A DNA stretch of 64,000 bases from Spartinivicinus poritis (GCF_028858535.1 NZ_JAPMOU010000013.1:1-64000), one strand, 5' to 3'. Counted from the stretch's first letter, positions 17,799 to 28,087 are shown. Numbers and translations: made by a program. Notes: generated from the sequence alone by a model not told the origin.

Positions 17799-18713
17799 AT
17801 GCTTAAAAAACTGCCTCCACCGATAAAAGGCTGCATTGCCAGCTTAATGCTAGCCTTAAATACCATCATACTCAGCTGCCCATTACTAATCATTGCTTTA
17901 TTAAAGCTCTTAATCCCTATCAACGCCTGGCAACAAATCTGCGCAAAAATACTGATCAAAATCGCTGAACTGTGGATGTCCATAAACAGCTTATGGATGA
18001 AACTGACCCAACAACTAACACTGGATGTAAAAGGCTTAAGTAGCTTAAAAAAAGACGGCTGGTATCTAGTGACCAGTAATCATCAGTCCTGGGCAGATAT
18101 CACCTTATTACAACATATCCTTAATCGTCGTATCCCTATGCTTAAGTTTTTTATCAAACAAGAACTCATCTGGGTACCTGTAATTGGCCTATGCTGGTGG
18201 GCATTAGATTTTCCCTTTATGAAACGATACAGCAAAGCCTACTTAGAGAAATACCCCGAAAAAAAAGGCCAAGACTTAGCCACCACTCGCAAAGCCTGCG
18301 AAAAATTCAAAGAAACCCCAGTCGCTGTATTTAACTTTATAGAAGGCACCCGCTTTACCGACGAAAAACACCGTGACCAGCACTCCCCTTTTAATCACTT
18401 ATTAAAACCCAAAGCCGGCGGCATCGGCTTCGTCCTCGGCGCCATGGGCGATCAACTAAAAAGCTTATTAGATATCACCATCTACTACCCAGAAAAACAA
18501 CTCAGTTACTGGGATTTTCTCTGCGGAAAAATCAATGACGTTACTATTCGAATAGAGCAAATCGAAATTCCCAAAGAATTTCTCAATAAAGATTATATTA
18601 ATGACAGTCAATTTCGCGAGCAGTTTCAGTTATGGGTAACAGAATTGTGGGAGAAAAAAGATCAGCTGTTGGGGGAGTTGAAAAGGGAAAAAGCCTCTTT
18701 ATCACATAGCTAA
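17799..18713 (+). CDS. yihG: YihG-family membrane acyltransferase (PlsC superfamily)
   Basis: Membrane-bound 1-acyl-glycerol-3-phosphate-type acyltransferase that transfers an acyl chain to lysophosphatidate or a related lysolipid during phospholipid synthesis. At 304 residues it is close to E. coli YihG (about 310) and longer than PlsC. A hydrophobic N-terminal segment (about 12-40) anchors it. The catalytic H-x4-D motif is SNHQSWAD with H95 and D100. Further acyltransferase blocks are FFIKQELIWVPVIGLCWWALDFPFMKR in the 120s-140s, FIEGTRFTDEKH (phosphate-binding) near 178 and KPKAGGIGFVLGAM near 205. An AGGA motif lies 12 bases before the ATG. It is a single-gene unit with a strong terminator. 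Confidence 0.9.
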   Translation: MLKKLPPPIKGCIASLMLALNTIILSCPLLIIALLKLLIPINAWQQICAKILIKIAELWMSINSLWMKLTQQLTLDVKGLSSLKKDGWYLVTSNHQSWADITLLQHILNRRIPMLKFFIKQELIWVPVIGLCWWALDFPFMKRYSKAYLEKYPEKKGQDLATTRKACEKFKETPVAVFNFIEGTRFTDEKHRDQHSPFNHLLKPKAGGIGFVLGAMGDQLKSLLDITIYYPEKQLSYWDFLCGKINDVTIRIEQIEIPKEFLNKDYINDSQFREQFQLWVTELWEKKDQLLGELKREKASLSHS

Positions 18714-18759
18714 TAGTTAGCTTAAATTACAGACTCTACAGCTCTTTATTTTATAAATC

Positions 18760-18791
18760 AGAAGTGCAACTAAAAAGCTGCACTTCTTTTT
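18760..18791 (+). terminator. Intrinsic terminator after yihG
   Basis: AGAAGTGCA and TGCACTTCT pair perfectly around a 10-base loop and are followed by TTTTA and more T-rich sequence. It lies 47 bases after the yihG stop and 24 bases from the stop of the convergent RTX gene, so it may serve both. Confidence 0.85.
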
Positions 18792-18814
18792 ATTTACTCC
18801 TAAATTTTAAGAGG

Positions 18815-21800
18815 TTAAGAAGCCAAGGAAGAGCCAGTGATTACTGTATGCGTACTTGGTTGGTTCACAGCCATATTTGTATCAGCTACACCACGATTAT
18901 CAGCAAAGCTTGACATAGCCTCTGTGAGTAGTGCAACAGATCGCTCCGTTCTGCTACTTGCTGTACTTTCTACCGCTAGTTCATTAATACGTTCGGCATA
19001 TATTGGGAATCCACCATTCGAATAAACATAATCAATTTGGTATTCCCCTCCTTTAAAATGATTTAATACACGAATACTATCATTTGGTTGCCCCGCAACT
19101 TTAATAACCAAATCATCATTATCACGTATAAAACTCATTTGTGCTTCACTAAGTCCTCCAGGTAACTGGACTCGGTCCTCACGGCCACCATGTTGATTAT
19201 CGATAACATCATTTCCGGAAGTAAAAAAGTAAAGGTCATCACCTTCACCACCAATTAAAATATCATCTCCTCCATGACCTGCTAATTGATCATCGCCTTT
19301 TTTACCTCTTATTAATTCATTTTTAGAACTTCCCCAAAGGCCATTATTAGAGTCGTCACCATCAATGACACGATCAATATCGCCTCCAATTTCCCTGGCT
19401 TCCATAATTTGGTTGATTTTCTCTGCAGAAATAATAGTACCGCCGTTTGGATAGACTTCATCAATCGCATATTCTCCCCCCAAGAAATGATTAACTATTC
19501 TAGCACTATCATTTGGGCGACCTTCAATACTAATTAACAAGTCATCATCTTCTCGCTTAAAGATAATTTGCTCTTCAGTTAAGCCTTTTGGAAGCACTAG
19601 GCTATCTAACCCACCATGCTGGTTATCGATTACATCATGGCCTTCACTAAAAAAGTAGACATCATCACCTATTCCTCCAATTAAATGATCATCACCAGAG
19701 CCACCATCTAATCTATCATTATCAGCTCCTCCCACTAAATGGTCATTACCATTATTACCGAATAGCCGATCATTTCCAGTACCACCTTCTAAAATGTCAT
19801 TTCCATCAGGAATATCATAACCATTCCCACCAGACAAACGATCATTACCCTCTCCACCTAAGAGCTTATCATCTCCTTCAAATCCATATATTTCATCATC
19901 ACCACCATTGCCTCGAATAAAATCTCTTTTCTCAGATCCTAACAGTTGAGTTCCCTGTTCATCTCCTTCAACAATATTATCGTAGTCAGCAGGGTTATCC
20001 GGTGTTTCTACTTCTCCATTATTCGTTTCTTCACTGCCTGTTTCACTATTTTCATTACCAGTTTCAGTACTACCTGTATCTGGATTCTCCTCTTCATTAG
20101 TGCCGGTATTTCCGTTTGAATTTTCCTCTCCAGACTCTTCATTTTCTGTAGAAGTTGAACCAGTATTATCTGTTTCACCTGAATTAGTTTCAGTATTTTC
20201 ATTTTCTACTGAATCAACATCAACTACCAGTTGTGCAATCTCATTTGCATTGATTGCCCATCCTCCATCAGGCTGGACATAACTAATCGCAAATTCATCT
20301 CCTTTAAAATGATTTAATACTTTAACTGCAGGCTGCGATGTTTCATCAACATGAATTAATAAATCGTCTCCATCACGAATAAAGCTTAAGCGTTCTTTAG
20401 TAATACCATTTTTAAAAAATACCCAATCTTCACCGCCACCAGAGTTATCAATAACATCATAGCCACCTTGATAATAATACTGGTCGTTTCCTTGACCACC
20501 AGCTAATTGGTTATTATTAACACCTCCCTTCAAGGTATCATCACCAGCACCACCAATTAGAATGTCACTACCCTGACCACCATCCATATAGTCATTTCCC
20601 TCGCCACCATTTAGTATGTCATTACCTGCTTCACCAAACAGTGTATCTCCCCCTAATTCGCCAAATAGCTGATCATCTCCTTCACCACCTTGTAAGGTAT
20701 CATTTCCTTCCCCACCATTTAATGTGTCATTCCCTGAACCACCAAACAGTTTATCTATTCCTTCATCACCAAATACTTGGTCATTTCCAGCATCACCTTG
20801 TAGATGGTCATTGCCTGAACCACCATGAACAATATCATCACCACCCTGGGCTAAAACTGTATCATCACCAGCCTTGCCACGAATTAAATCTTTTCCTTCA
20901 GTTCCATCAAGTTGTTCTGATTGGTCAGTACCATCTACAACTGCATTAAAGTCACCTTCAACTTCATTAGCAGCAACATAGCTATTAATCTCCTGAGTTG
21001 GAATTAACGAGCCGCCATCAGGCTGAACATAACTAATCGCAAACTCATCTCCTTTAAAATGATTTAGCACTTTTACAGCTGGCTGCTCAGATTCATCAAC
21101 ATGAATCAATAAATCATCTCCATCACGGGTAAAACTTAAGCGCTCTTTAGTAATGCCATTTTTAAAAAATATTCCATCTTTACCGCCACCAGAGTTGTCA
21201 ATAATATCGAAGCCACCTTGATAACAATATTTATCGTCTCCTTGGCCACCAGCTAATTGGTTATTACCAGTACCTCCTCTTAAGTTGTCATTACCTTCAC
21301 CACCAATCAAAATGTTATTACCCTGACCACCGTCTATATAGTCATTCCCTTCACCACCATTTAGTGTGTCATTACCTTCATCACCAAATAGTTTATCTAC
21401 TCCTGCCCCACCATTTAATGTGTCATTCCCTGCACCACCAAACAGTGTATCTGTCCCTTCATCACCAAATACCTGGTCATTTCCAGCATCGCCTTGTAGA
21501 TGGTCATTGCCTGAACCACCATGAATGATATCATCACCACCTTCAGCTAAAACTTTGTCATCTCCAGCACCCATTATAAAAGTTTCACCTTTATTTTCGT
21601 GGCTAGCAAACTCATCGTTTCCATCAGTACCCAACCAGGTGATTTGTGACTCAATATCTGCAACTGATAACTCTTCTCCATCAGCAAGCTTTATTTTATT
21701 AAGTTTAAAGTAATGGTTTTCAGAATTAGTATATTCAACAAACCAATTTTTTATTGTTATTTGGTCTTCAGTATTTTTAATCAGTACATGTAGGTCCTCT

Positions 21801-24800
21801 GAATTATCTCTTACAAACAGCAAGTCCTCTGCTTTAATTCCTTCGCCAAATTGTAGAGTATCTTTTCCAGGCGTTAAATTAACAAGAGCCTCATCAGTTA
21901 TGATTAATGTATCTTGGCCATCTCCCAAATTAAATTCAAACGTATCATCACCATATGATCCCACTAACAGGTCATTACCTTTACCACCGTTTAAGGTATT
22001 TCCAGTATTATCCCAAGAAGTATTAGCAGCGACTAAAATGTCATTGCCATCACCACCTAATAAAGTGTCTTGACCTTCTCCTCCATATAACTTGTCATTA
22101 CCAGCTCCTCCTTCCATATGGTCATTACCATCTCCCCCTACTAAGGTGTCATTTCCTTCATCACCTTTCATGGTGTCGTTACCATAACCACCTGTTAGCT
22201 GGTCATTACCAGAGCCTCCAGATAAAATATCATTACCACTATCGCCATTCAGCTCATCATTACCTTGGCCACCTTCTATCTTATCTACACCCTGGCCGCC
22301 AGCAATAATGTCGTTGCCTTGACCTCCTAACAACTCATCATTACCTGAATTTCCATAAAGTTTATCGTCACCTTCATTACCCTTAATAATGTCATTACCA
22401 CTATTTCCAGATAATGTGTCGTCTCCTTCACCACCATAAATCTGGTCATTTCCATTATTACCAGCAATTATATCTTTCCCTAAACCACCACTAATAACAT
22501 CAGATTCTGCATGACCTTGGATATTATCATCAAGCTCAGTTCCCTCTAAGACCTTCTGTTTAACAGTATCAAGATCCCACTCAACAGCGTCAGCAAAAAC
22601 AATTCGTTCCACAACATACTGGCTAACTGTATTCGCTTGATGGGTGAACTGATTATTAAGACGAATAGTGTCTTCTGTACCCTTAATATGAAGCACTAAA
22701 TCATCCCTATCACGTCGTGCAATGACCTGATCGGAATTAATATCTTGCAACTGTAGAGTATCGTCACCATCAGTGTCTGTAATAGTGTCATTACCCTCAT
22801 TTTGTTTTACAAGGTAAGTATCATTACCATCACCACCAGACAAAGAGTCATTTCCTAAACCGCCAGTAAGCTGATCAGCACCTAAACCACCTTGTAGGTT
22901 ATCATTACCTTCACCACCTGCTAATATGTCATCGCCGTAGTCGCCCTCTAACCTATCATTTCCAGCTCCACCCGCTATGGTATCGTTACCACTTCCCCCT
23001 TCAATAATGTCATTACCAGCATCACCAGTTAAATTATCATTACCTTGGCCACCATATATTTTATCGTTTCCATCTCCACCAGAAACAATATCGTTACCAT
23101 TATTAGTTTCAATGACATCATCACCAGCTAAAGCAGAGATATTGTCATCTTCATCAAAGCCAACAATATAATCCTCATGGTTTGTAGATTTGACAATTTT
23201 TTCTTTTATATCATTGATATTCCATTTAGTTCCATCAGCAAAAACTACTTCTTTAACCGCATTACCTGTATTTGCATCATTGACAAAGAATCTTTTTACA
23301 GTAATAGAGTCTTCTGATGACGTAAATATTTTTAAATCATCTTTATATCGAGTAATTTCTATTTGATCAATAAGTACCGACTCATCAAACTCAATGGTAC
23401 CACTTGGTATATATTTTTCGTTGGAGTTTTCAATGATATCCTGACCATGCCCAAGGCTAAAACGATAGGTGTCATTCCCTTTTTCTCCTATCAGCTTATC
23501 GTTACCTGCCCCACCAATTATAATATCATTTCCGTCGCCAGCTAAAATTTCATCATTACCGGACCCACCATCTATGGTATCATTACCAGCATAAGTAGAA
23601 ATCTTATCGTCACCTGCTAATGCAGCGACTGTGTCAGCCTCAGAAGTCGTAAATATTTTATCATTTTCTTCTGTAGACCTCATTGATAACTCTTCTATAA
23701 CCTTTTGTAGGTCTACCGTTGAGCCATCAGCAAAACGTAATTTCTCAATCCGACCATCATCAATAGTTCCATCAAAGTCAAAGAAATTATCTATTTTGAT
23801 TTCACCACCGCTAGGATGACCTTGCTCATCATTGATAATGATCTTTATGCTTGTCAAACTACGCTCAAAAGATAACTGGCTAAAGGAGACATCAGTAAAT
23901 AGAATCTCATCATGACCGCTACTGTCATAAATTATATCTTTACCATCGCCATAGGCATATATATAAGTATCATCGCCTCCATCTCCACTTAATCTATCAT
24001 TACCCATCCCCCCATTTAATATATTTATACCTTTTTTATCATATAATGAATCATTATTATCAGTACCGCCAATAGACTTATCAATATATTTCAAAATACC
24101 AGGCACTGACTCAGCTGCTTCTTTAAAGATCTGTTCAACTTCAATTAAAAGTTCATTATTTTTCAAACCAAGAGTAAACAGATAGTCTGCAATTAAAGTA
24201 ACTTCAGCTGTTCTTGCTTGGTTAAATAATTGAACAATAGTTTCATGAAGGTTCAACTCATTTATATCAATATTATCAGCAATAAATAATATTGCGTTAT
24301 CCACCTTATCTTTAACTGACGATGAGTATTCAGCCACACCTTCTAATACATTAATATACCTGGATAGCTCTACAAATTTATCATTTGCATACAAGCCTTC
24401 AAAAAACTCTAGTAGCTTTTCAGAATTAATTTTAAAGTGACGACTTCCAGACTCAAAATAGGCACTTAAAACCTCTTTATCAAATATTAACTGAGCATTT
24501 AACTGAGCACTAACAAAACGCTGAAACTTATTAAACTGTTCATGAAGATATGGTGAAGCATGGCCATGTGGATTTGTATCTCGAGCACCACCACACCATG
24601 TACCTAAATAACCTCTTCCCACAAGTTTCTCTAAAGTTACAACCTTGCGGGCATCAATGACATGATCATACATTCTCCTTGGGTCACGGCTATTAGGATC
24701 AACTTCAGTCACACCAGCCCATTGATAGATAATATCAAGTACCATCTTTTCCCGCTGACTGTAGTCTTGCTCAGCAGAAAATTCCTTAATCATCTGCAGC

Positions 24801-27010
24801 AACTTCTTATCTTTAGACATCGCTTGATGCAAATCTAAAATATGGCCATAGCCCCGGGCATTAGGTAAATCTAAAATTTCATGGGTGATTCTAAAGCGGC
24901 CTTTGGCAATTCTGTAGCTTTCATTTGTATTAAACCATACATCAGCTGCAACCGCCGTTCGACCATCATTAAAAGTGACTTCACCAATTTGTTTATGATG
25001 GTTCTCTTGATCATCTACTTTTTTTGACTCAGTGTATTGGGTACCTAAACTTTTAATACCTGCTTCAGCTAAAGTTAATAGCTCACCACGATCAGTTCTA
25101 GCATTACTGTTTTTATCTTGCCAAATCTTTAGTGTGGTATAAATAGTGTCTTGGCTATCAATAACCCCATCTTGATTATCATCTAATTCTGCCAATAACT
25201 CATAACCATGCTTTGCTTTTACACCAGAAGATAATGCGGCTTGGTTACCGAATAACTCACCACCGTGGTCAATTTTACCATTATTATCTCTATCCCATAC
25301 CAGCAAGGCATCATCTTTTCCTACCCAACCTGTACGCTCCGCAAAGCTATCATTTTCATGGTCAAAATATTGATGGCCCAGCTTTAAGGTTTCTACACCA
25401 TCGCCATCCATATCAATAATAATTGGGGAGGTAACAGTTTCAGCTGTACCAAAGTCAGGTACTTCATCGTCATCGAGATCATCAATTGTTTCCCCTGCCT
25501 CAAGTCCTTCTAAAACAATACCAAGGGAATTATTCTCAACGGAGTAGTTTTCAATTGTTAATCCATTTACAGTTAAAGTAGTGCCAGATAACCTATAGGT
25601 TAATTGCTTATCAATACTATAAAACTCGTTGGTAGGGTCTTCAGCGGATCGAACACCGCCCACTAATTTAAATCCATCTAGTGTCACTGTTCCTTCATGA
25701 TCACTATCCAATATTGTATCAGCATCATCAGCATCATAAATATCAAGGCCCGCACCACCTTCTACTCTATCAGCTCCTTCATCACCATAAAGGCTGTCTC
25801 TGCCATCACCACCTCGAATAGTGTCATTGCCTTCATAACCACTTAACTGATCAGCTCCAGAGCCACCTTCAATAATATCATCACCTAGACCACCATCAAT
25901 TACATCTTTACCTTCGCCACCAAATAGAGTGTCATTACCCTCTCCACCTTCAATTGAATCAAACCCATCCTCACCTTTTATTGTATCGTTGCCAGCACCA
26001 CCAAAAACTTCATCATCACCTTCACCGGCTAATATCTCATCAACCCCACTTTGGCCATAAATTAGATCATCGCCCTCTGTGCCTATTAACTTATCTTTAT
26101 CATCAACCGGATTACCTTGGATATCTTTATAGCGACTATCAGCACCAATGATTGTCTTATCAAGGCCACCCAGATAGTCAGTGGCTATCATTACATGCTC
26201 ATCAAAATGAGCCTCTGTATCTAGCCCCATGTCAGTAAGATAAGTTTCTACTGCTGATCTTTGATTTTCAAAAATATAGGCTATAACTTTTGCTTCTTCA
26301 TCAGAGGCAGGCTCACCCTCCCCTGCATATAATGAAAATAACTCTGCTTGTTGGTCACGTATTTCTTGAGTTAAATGGCTTTTTTCAGTATTAGACTGAT
26401 ATTTGATTAAGCTCCAAAGCTGAGCCCGTTGACCTGGGTCATTAGCATTTTGAGTGATAATATTTTTCAATGCATCAAGATTATCACCAGCCAACTCACC
26501 AGCAGCTGTCACGTTATCCATCAATAACGAGATGATTGCTATCCGCTCGTTAGATTCAGGCAACTGCTCACTTCCACCCAATAATGCATTTAATTTGCTT
26601 TCAATTGCTGCTAAGTTATTTTCAAGCAAAGTAGCAGCTTCAACTTCTGACTTCAGCCTTACATTGATTAATTCAGACTTTAGCTGTTCAACGGTGATTT
26701 TTTGGCCACTTAACGGACTACCTTCCCATTGCAATGCTTTATCTTTAGTAAAAGCAGTTAAAACGGCTAACTGGTAATCACTTACTGGATTTGCTAAATG
26801 CTTCTCTAAAAGCGATGCAGTTACTGCCGCACTACGGCCGGTTAATTTAAAACCATAGCCAATAGCTGGCTCACCTTCTGAGTCAATATAAATCCCTAAT
26901 GGTTGACCTGTAGCCTTTAAGCTACGGTTTTGTAAGTCCTTTACAAACTCATTCCGATCATTTTCATAACTATTGTTTGTATAGTTTTGATTCAAGTTTT
27001 CTAAAGCCAT
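18815..27010 (-). CDS. Giant RTX calcium-binding protein with lysozyme-like N terminus (2731 aa)
   Basis: Predicted type I secreted protein. Residues about 10-235 resemble a T4-lysozyme/GH24-like domain: GIYIDSEGEPAIGYGF (D43) matches the catalytic-Asp beta hairpin of T4 lysozyme and RDQQAELFSLY closes the domain, but the usual catalytic Glu is not certain. RTX nonapeptide repeats (GGxGxDxL) occur in about nine blocks between 310 and 2600. EF-hand-like loops (DMDGDGVETL, DRDNNGKIDHGGELFG, DDNQDGVID) lie near 530-650. A helical region spans about 690-985. HCBP-related segments such as FADGTKWNINDI follow several RTX blocks. Four copies of a DDLLIHV...VLNHFKG module lie in the last third, with an acidic Thr/Asn/Glu linker near 2263-2340. 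The C terminus, LLTEAMSSFADN to LAS, fits an RTX export signal. AAAGGT precedes the ATG. No ABC exporter genes are nearby. Confidence 0.9.
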   Translation of the reverse strand: MALENLNQNYTNNSYENDRNEFVKDLQNRSLKATGQPLGIYIDSEGEPAIGYGFKLTGRSAAVTASLLEKHLANPVSDYQLAVLTAFTKDKALQWEGSPLSGQKITVEQLKSELINVRLKSEVEAATLLENNLAAIESKLNALLGGSEQLPESNERIAIISLLMDNVTAAGELAGDNLDALKNIITQNANDPGQRAQLWSLIKYQSNTEKSHLTQEIRDQQAELFSLYAGEGEPASDEEAKVIAYIFENQRSAVETYLTDMGLDTEAHFDEHVMIATDYLGGLDKTIIGADSRYKDIQGNPVDDKDKLIGTEGDDLIYGQSGVDEILAGEGDDEVFGGAGNDTIKGEDGFDSIEGGEGNDTLFGGEGKDVIDGGLGDDIIEGGSGADQLSGYEGNDTIRGGDGRDSLYGDEGADRVEGGAGLDIYDADDADTILDSDHEGTVTLDGFKLVGGVRSAEDPTNEFYSIDKQLTYRLSGTTLTVNGLTIENYSVENNSLGIVLEGLEAGETIDDLDDDEVPDFGTAETVTSPIIIDMDGDGVETLKLGHQYFDHENDSFAERTGWVGKDDALLVWDRDNNGKIDHGGELFGNQAALSSGVKAKHGYELLAELDDNQDGVIDSQDTIYTTLKIWQDKNSNARTDRGELLTLAEAGIKSLGTQYTESKKVDDQENHHKQIGEVTFNDGRTAVAADVWFNTNESYRIAKGRFRITHEILDLPNARGYGHILDLHQAMSKDKKLLQMIKEFSAEQDYSQREKMVLDIIYQWAGVTEVDPNSRDPRRMYDHVIDARKVVTLEKLVGRGYLGTWCGGARDTNPHGHASPYLHEQFNKFQRFVSAQLNAQLIFDKEVLSAYFESGSRHFKINSEKLLEFFEGLYANDKFVELSRYINVLEGVAEYSSSVKDKVDNAILFIADNIDINELNLHETIVQLFNQARTAEVTLIADYLFTLGLKNNELLIEVEQIFKEAAESVPGILKYIDKSIGGTDNNDSLYDKKGINILNGGMGNDRLSGDGGDDTYIYAYGDGKDIIYDSSGHDEILFTDVSFSQLSFERSLTSIKIIINDEQGHPSGGEIKIDNFFDFDGTIDDGRIEKLRFADGSTVDLQKVIEELSMRSTEENDKIFTTSEADTVAALAGDDKISTYAGNDTIDGGSGNDEILAGDGNDIIIGGAGNDKLIGEKGNDTYRFSLGHGQDIIENSNEKYIPSGTIEFDESVLIDQIEITRYKDDLKIFTSSEDSITVKRFFVNDANTGNAVKEVVFADGTKWNINDIKEKIVKSTNHEDYIVGFDEDDNISALAGDDVIETNNGNDIVSGGDGNDKIYGGQGNDNLTGDAGNDIIEGGSGNDTIAGGAGNDRLEGDYGDDILAGGEGNDNLQGGLGADQLTGGLGNDSLSGGDGNDTYLVKQNEGNDTITDTDGDDTLQLQDINSDQVIARRDRDDLVLHIKGTEDTIRLNNQFTHQANTVSQYVVERIVFADAVEWDLDTVKQKVLEGTELDDNIQGHAESDVISGGLGKDIIAGNNGNDQIYGGEGDDTLSGNSGNDIIKGNEGDDKLYGNSGNDELLGGQGNDIIAGGQGVDKIEGGQGNDELNGDSGNDILSGGSGNDQLTGGYGNDTMKGDEGNDTLVGGDGNDHMEGGAGNDKLYGGEGQDTLLGGDGNDILVAANTSWDNTGNTLNGGKGNDLLVGSYGDDTFEFNLGDGQDTLIITDEALVNLTPGKDTLQFGEGIKAEDLLFVRDNSEDLHVLIKNTEDQITIKNWFVEYTNSENHYFKLNKIKLADGEELSVADIESQITWLGTDGNDEFASHENKGETFIMGAGDDKVLAEGGDDIIHGGSGNDHLQGDAGNDQVFGDEGTDTLFGGAGNDTLNGGAGVDKLFGDEGNDTLNGGEGNDYIDGGQGNNILIGGEGNDNLRGGTGNNQLAGGQGDDKYCYQGGFDIIDNSGGGKDGIFFKNGITKERLSFTRDGDDLLIHVDESEQPAVKVLNHFKGDEFAISYVQPDGGSLIPTQEINSYVAANEVEGDFNAVVDGTDQSEQLDGTEGKDLIRGKAGDDTVLAQGGDDIVHGGSGNDHLQGDAGNDQVFGDEGIDKLFGGSGNDTLNGGEGNDTLQGGEGDDQLFGELGGDTLFGEAGNDILNGGEGNDYMDGGQGSDILIGGAGDDTLKGGVNNNQLAGGQGNDQYYYQGGYDVIDNSGGGEDWVFFKNGITKERLSFIRDGDDLLIHVDETSQPAVKVLNHFKGDEFAISYVQPDGGWAINANEIAQLVVDVDSVENENTETNSGETDNTGSTSTENEESGEENSNGNTGTNEEENPDTGSTETGNENSETGSEETNNGEVETPDNPADYDNIVEGDEQGTQLLGSEKRDFIRGNGGDDEIYGFEGDDKLLGGEGNDRLSGGNGYDIPDGNDILEGGTGNDRLFGNNGNDHLVGGADNDRLDGGSGDDHLIGGIGDDVYFFSEGHDVIDNQHGGLDSLVLPKGLTEEQIIFKREDDDLLISIEGRPNDSARIVNHFLGGEYAIDEVYPNGGTIISAEKINQIMEAREIGGDIDRVIDGDDSNNGLWGSSKNELIRGKKGDDQLAGHGGDDILIGGEGDDLYFFTSGNDVIDNQHGGREDRVQLPGGLSEAQMSFIRDNDDLVIKVAGQPNDSIRVLNHFKGGEYQIDYVYSNGGFPIYAERINELAVESTASSRTERSVALLTEAMSSFADNRGVADTNMAVNQPSTHTVITGSSLAS
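20260..21575 (-). repeat. 750-bp tandem duplication inside the RTX gene
   Basis: The stretch beginning CATCAGGCTGGACATAACTA near 20268 recurs nearly unchanged near 21018, an offset of 750 bases (250 codons). Each copy encodes a run of RTX repeats, the conserved YQGG-x-D-x-IDNSGGG and FKNGITKERLSF segments and a VLNHFKGDEFAISYV segment. The duplication is in frame and recent-looking at the DNA level. Confidence 0.8.
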
Positions 27011-27048
27011 AATTTACCTTTAATACTACAAATGTTTACTATTGATGC

Positions 27049-27077
27049 TGTATACGCTTTGGTTACAGGGTGTACAA
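27049..27077 (-). promoter_or_regulatory. Candidate sigma-70 promoter of the RTX gene
   Basis: On the minus strand TTGTAC (27077-27072) and TATACA (27054-27049) are separated by exactly 17 bases, placing a transcript start about 30 bases before the RTX ATG. The -35 matches consensus only moderately. Confidence 0.4.
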
Positions 27078-27454
27078 TTAATAAGTTTTAGCTATAAAAT
27101 GTAAGTGTTCACAATCAAATTGCGCGACAAGCTTTATTCTTAATCAGCAGAACGTCTAAATAGTTTAAAGAAGGAAGTCCGACAATCTGCCGGCTTGATT
27201 GATCAGAAGATAAACCTGAAAGTGATTGACTTAGAATATAATTCCAAAGTCTAAGATATACAGCTACTACCATGTACAATATCTGTACTCCACTAAGCAA
27301 TGTATACAGCTTTTGAATTATAACATAGCACAACAATAATACAACGAGTTACAAATAAAATCTGTTTATATTTCGTACAGCTATTGTAGTAGATAATATC
27401 ATTAGATTCCCTATATACTTTAAATATGTATCTATTAAGTTTAAAGGCATCTAT
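27078..27454. other. AT-rich divergent intergenic region
   Basis: Nearly 380 bases between the RTX promoter and the Sel1-like gene. TATACT at 27414 is a possible -10 for the rightward gene but lacks a good -35. The small leftward open frames here have no ribosome site and no protein-like composition. Nothing else recognised. Confidence 0.35.
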
Positions 27455-28087
27455 ATGAGAAAAATAAGCAAACAATATGTACTTCAAAAAATTCAGTACG
27501 ACCTGGATACAGACATGAATACTATTAAAAGCTTAGAAGAGATAAATAAATTATTATCTGATATATGTTCAGACTTAGATGAAGAGGCTTATGATGACAT
27601 TTCATATGAAGAATACCCATGTGATAGCTATTATGGAGTCGACTTATACGAAGCAAAGCTTGAAATACTTTATCCAGATATTTTTACTAATGTACTTAAG
27701 AAAAGTGCTGAGCTAGGCTCAATACCAGGAATGGAAATGTATGGTGTATATCTATATTGGAAAGCATATCAAATGAAAATCAACCGTAATGAACACAGTC
27801 AGGTCATGGCAGAGGCTACTCACTTTATAAGACAGGCTGCGCTGCAAGGTTCTTTAAGTGCGATTGAGTATATGCTTGGTAATTTAGAGCTAGATATTGA
27901 AAAAATTGAGAAACTAGCCTTTGAGCTATTATATTCCGGCGACCTTTGGGAGAAAAGTACAGAAAATACATCAGAGGAAGAAATTAAAGCAGCAACTACA
28001 CTATATTATAAAATAAAAAACGAAATGCATGAAAAAGGTGTCACAAAACAAAGTTATTGGACACTGCCAGAAAGTATTTTTATGTAA
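27455..28087 (+). CDS. Sel1/TPR-like repeat protein (210 aa)
   Basis: A cytosolic-looking acidic protein without a signal peptide. Residues about 75-165 contain helix pairs of Sel1-like character: LKKSAELGSIPGMEMYGVYLYWKA and IRQAALQGSLSAIEYMLGNLEL, each with the A-x-x-G-x3-A/G pattern of Sel1 repeats. Such repeats mediate protein-protein contacts. Flanking residues 1-70 are Asp/Glu/Tyr-rich. AAAGG lies 7 bases before the ATG. It is transcribed away from the RTX gene, so an accessory or protective role for that protein is possible but unproven. Confidence 0.6.
   Translation: MRKISKQYVLQKIQYDLDTDMNTIKSLEEINKLLSDICSDLDEEAYDDISYEEYPCDSYYGVDLYEAKLEILYPDIFTNVLKKSAELGSIPGMEMYGVYLYWKAYQMKINRNEHSQVMAEATHFIRQAALQGSLSAIEYMLGNLELDIEKIEKLAFELLYSGDLWEKSTENTSEEEIKAATTLYYKIKNEMHEKGVTKQSYWTLPESIFM

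Noticed and set aside
19200-26100. Regularly spaced direct repeats that could look like a CRISPR array
   Set aside because: The 27-base periodicity is coding (nine-residue RTX repeats in frame); there are no spacers of independent sequence and no cas genes.
18837-26777. Many rightward open frames of 60-107 codons opposite the RTX gene
   Set aside because: They are antisense to a continuous 2731-codon frame with coherent RTX repeats; their His/Leu/Ser-rich products are the reverse-strand reading of GGxGxD codons.
27115-27487. Two small leftward open frames between the RTX and Sel1-like genes
   Set aside because: No ribosome site, AT-rich composition and low-complexity hydrophobic products; the region is better read as a divergent control region.
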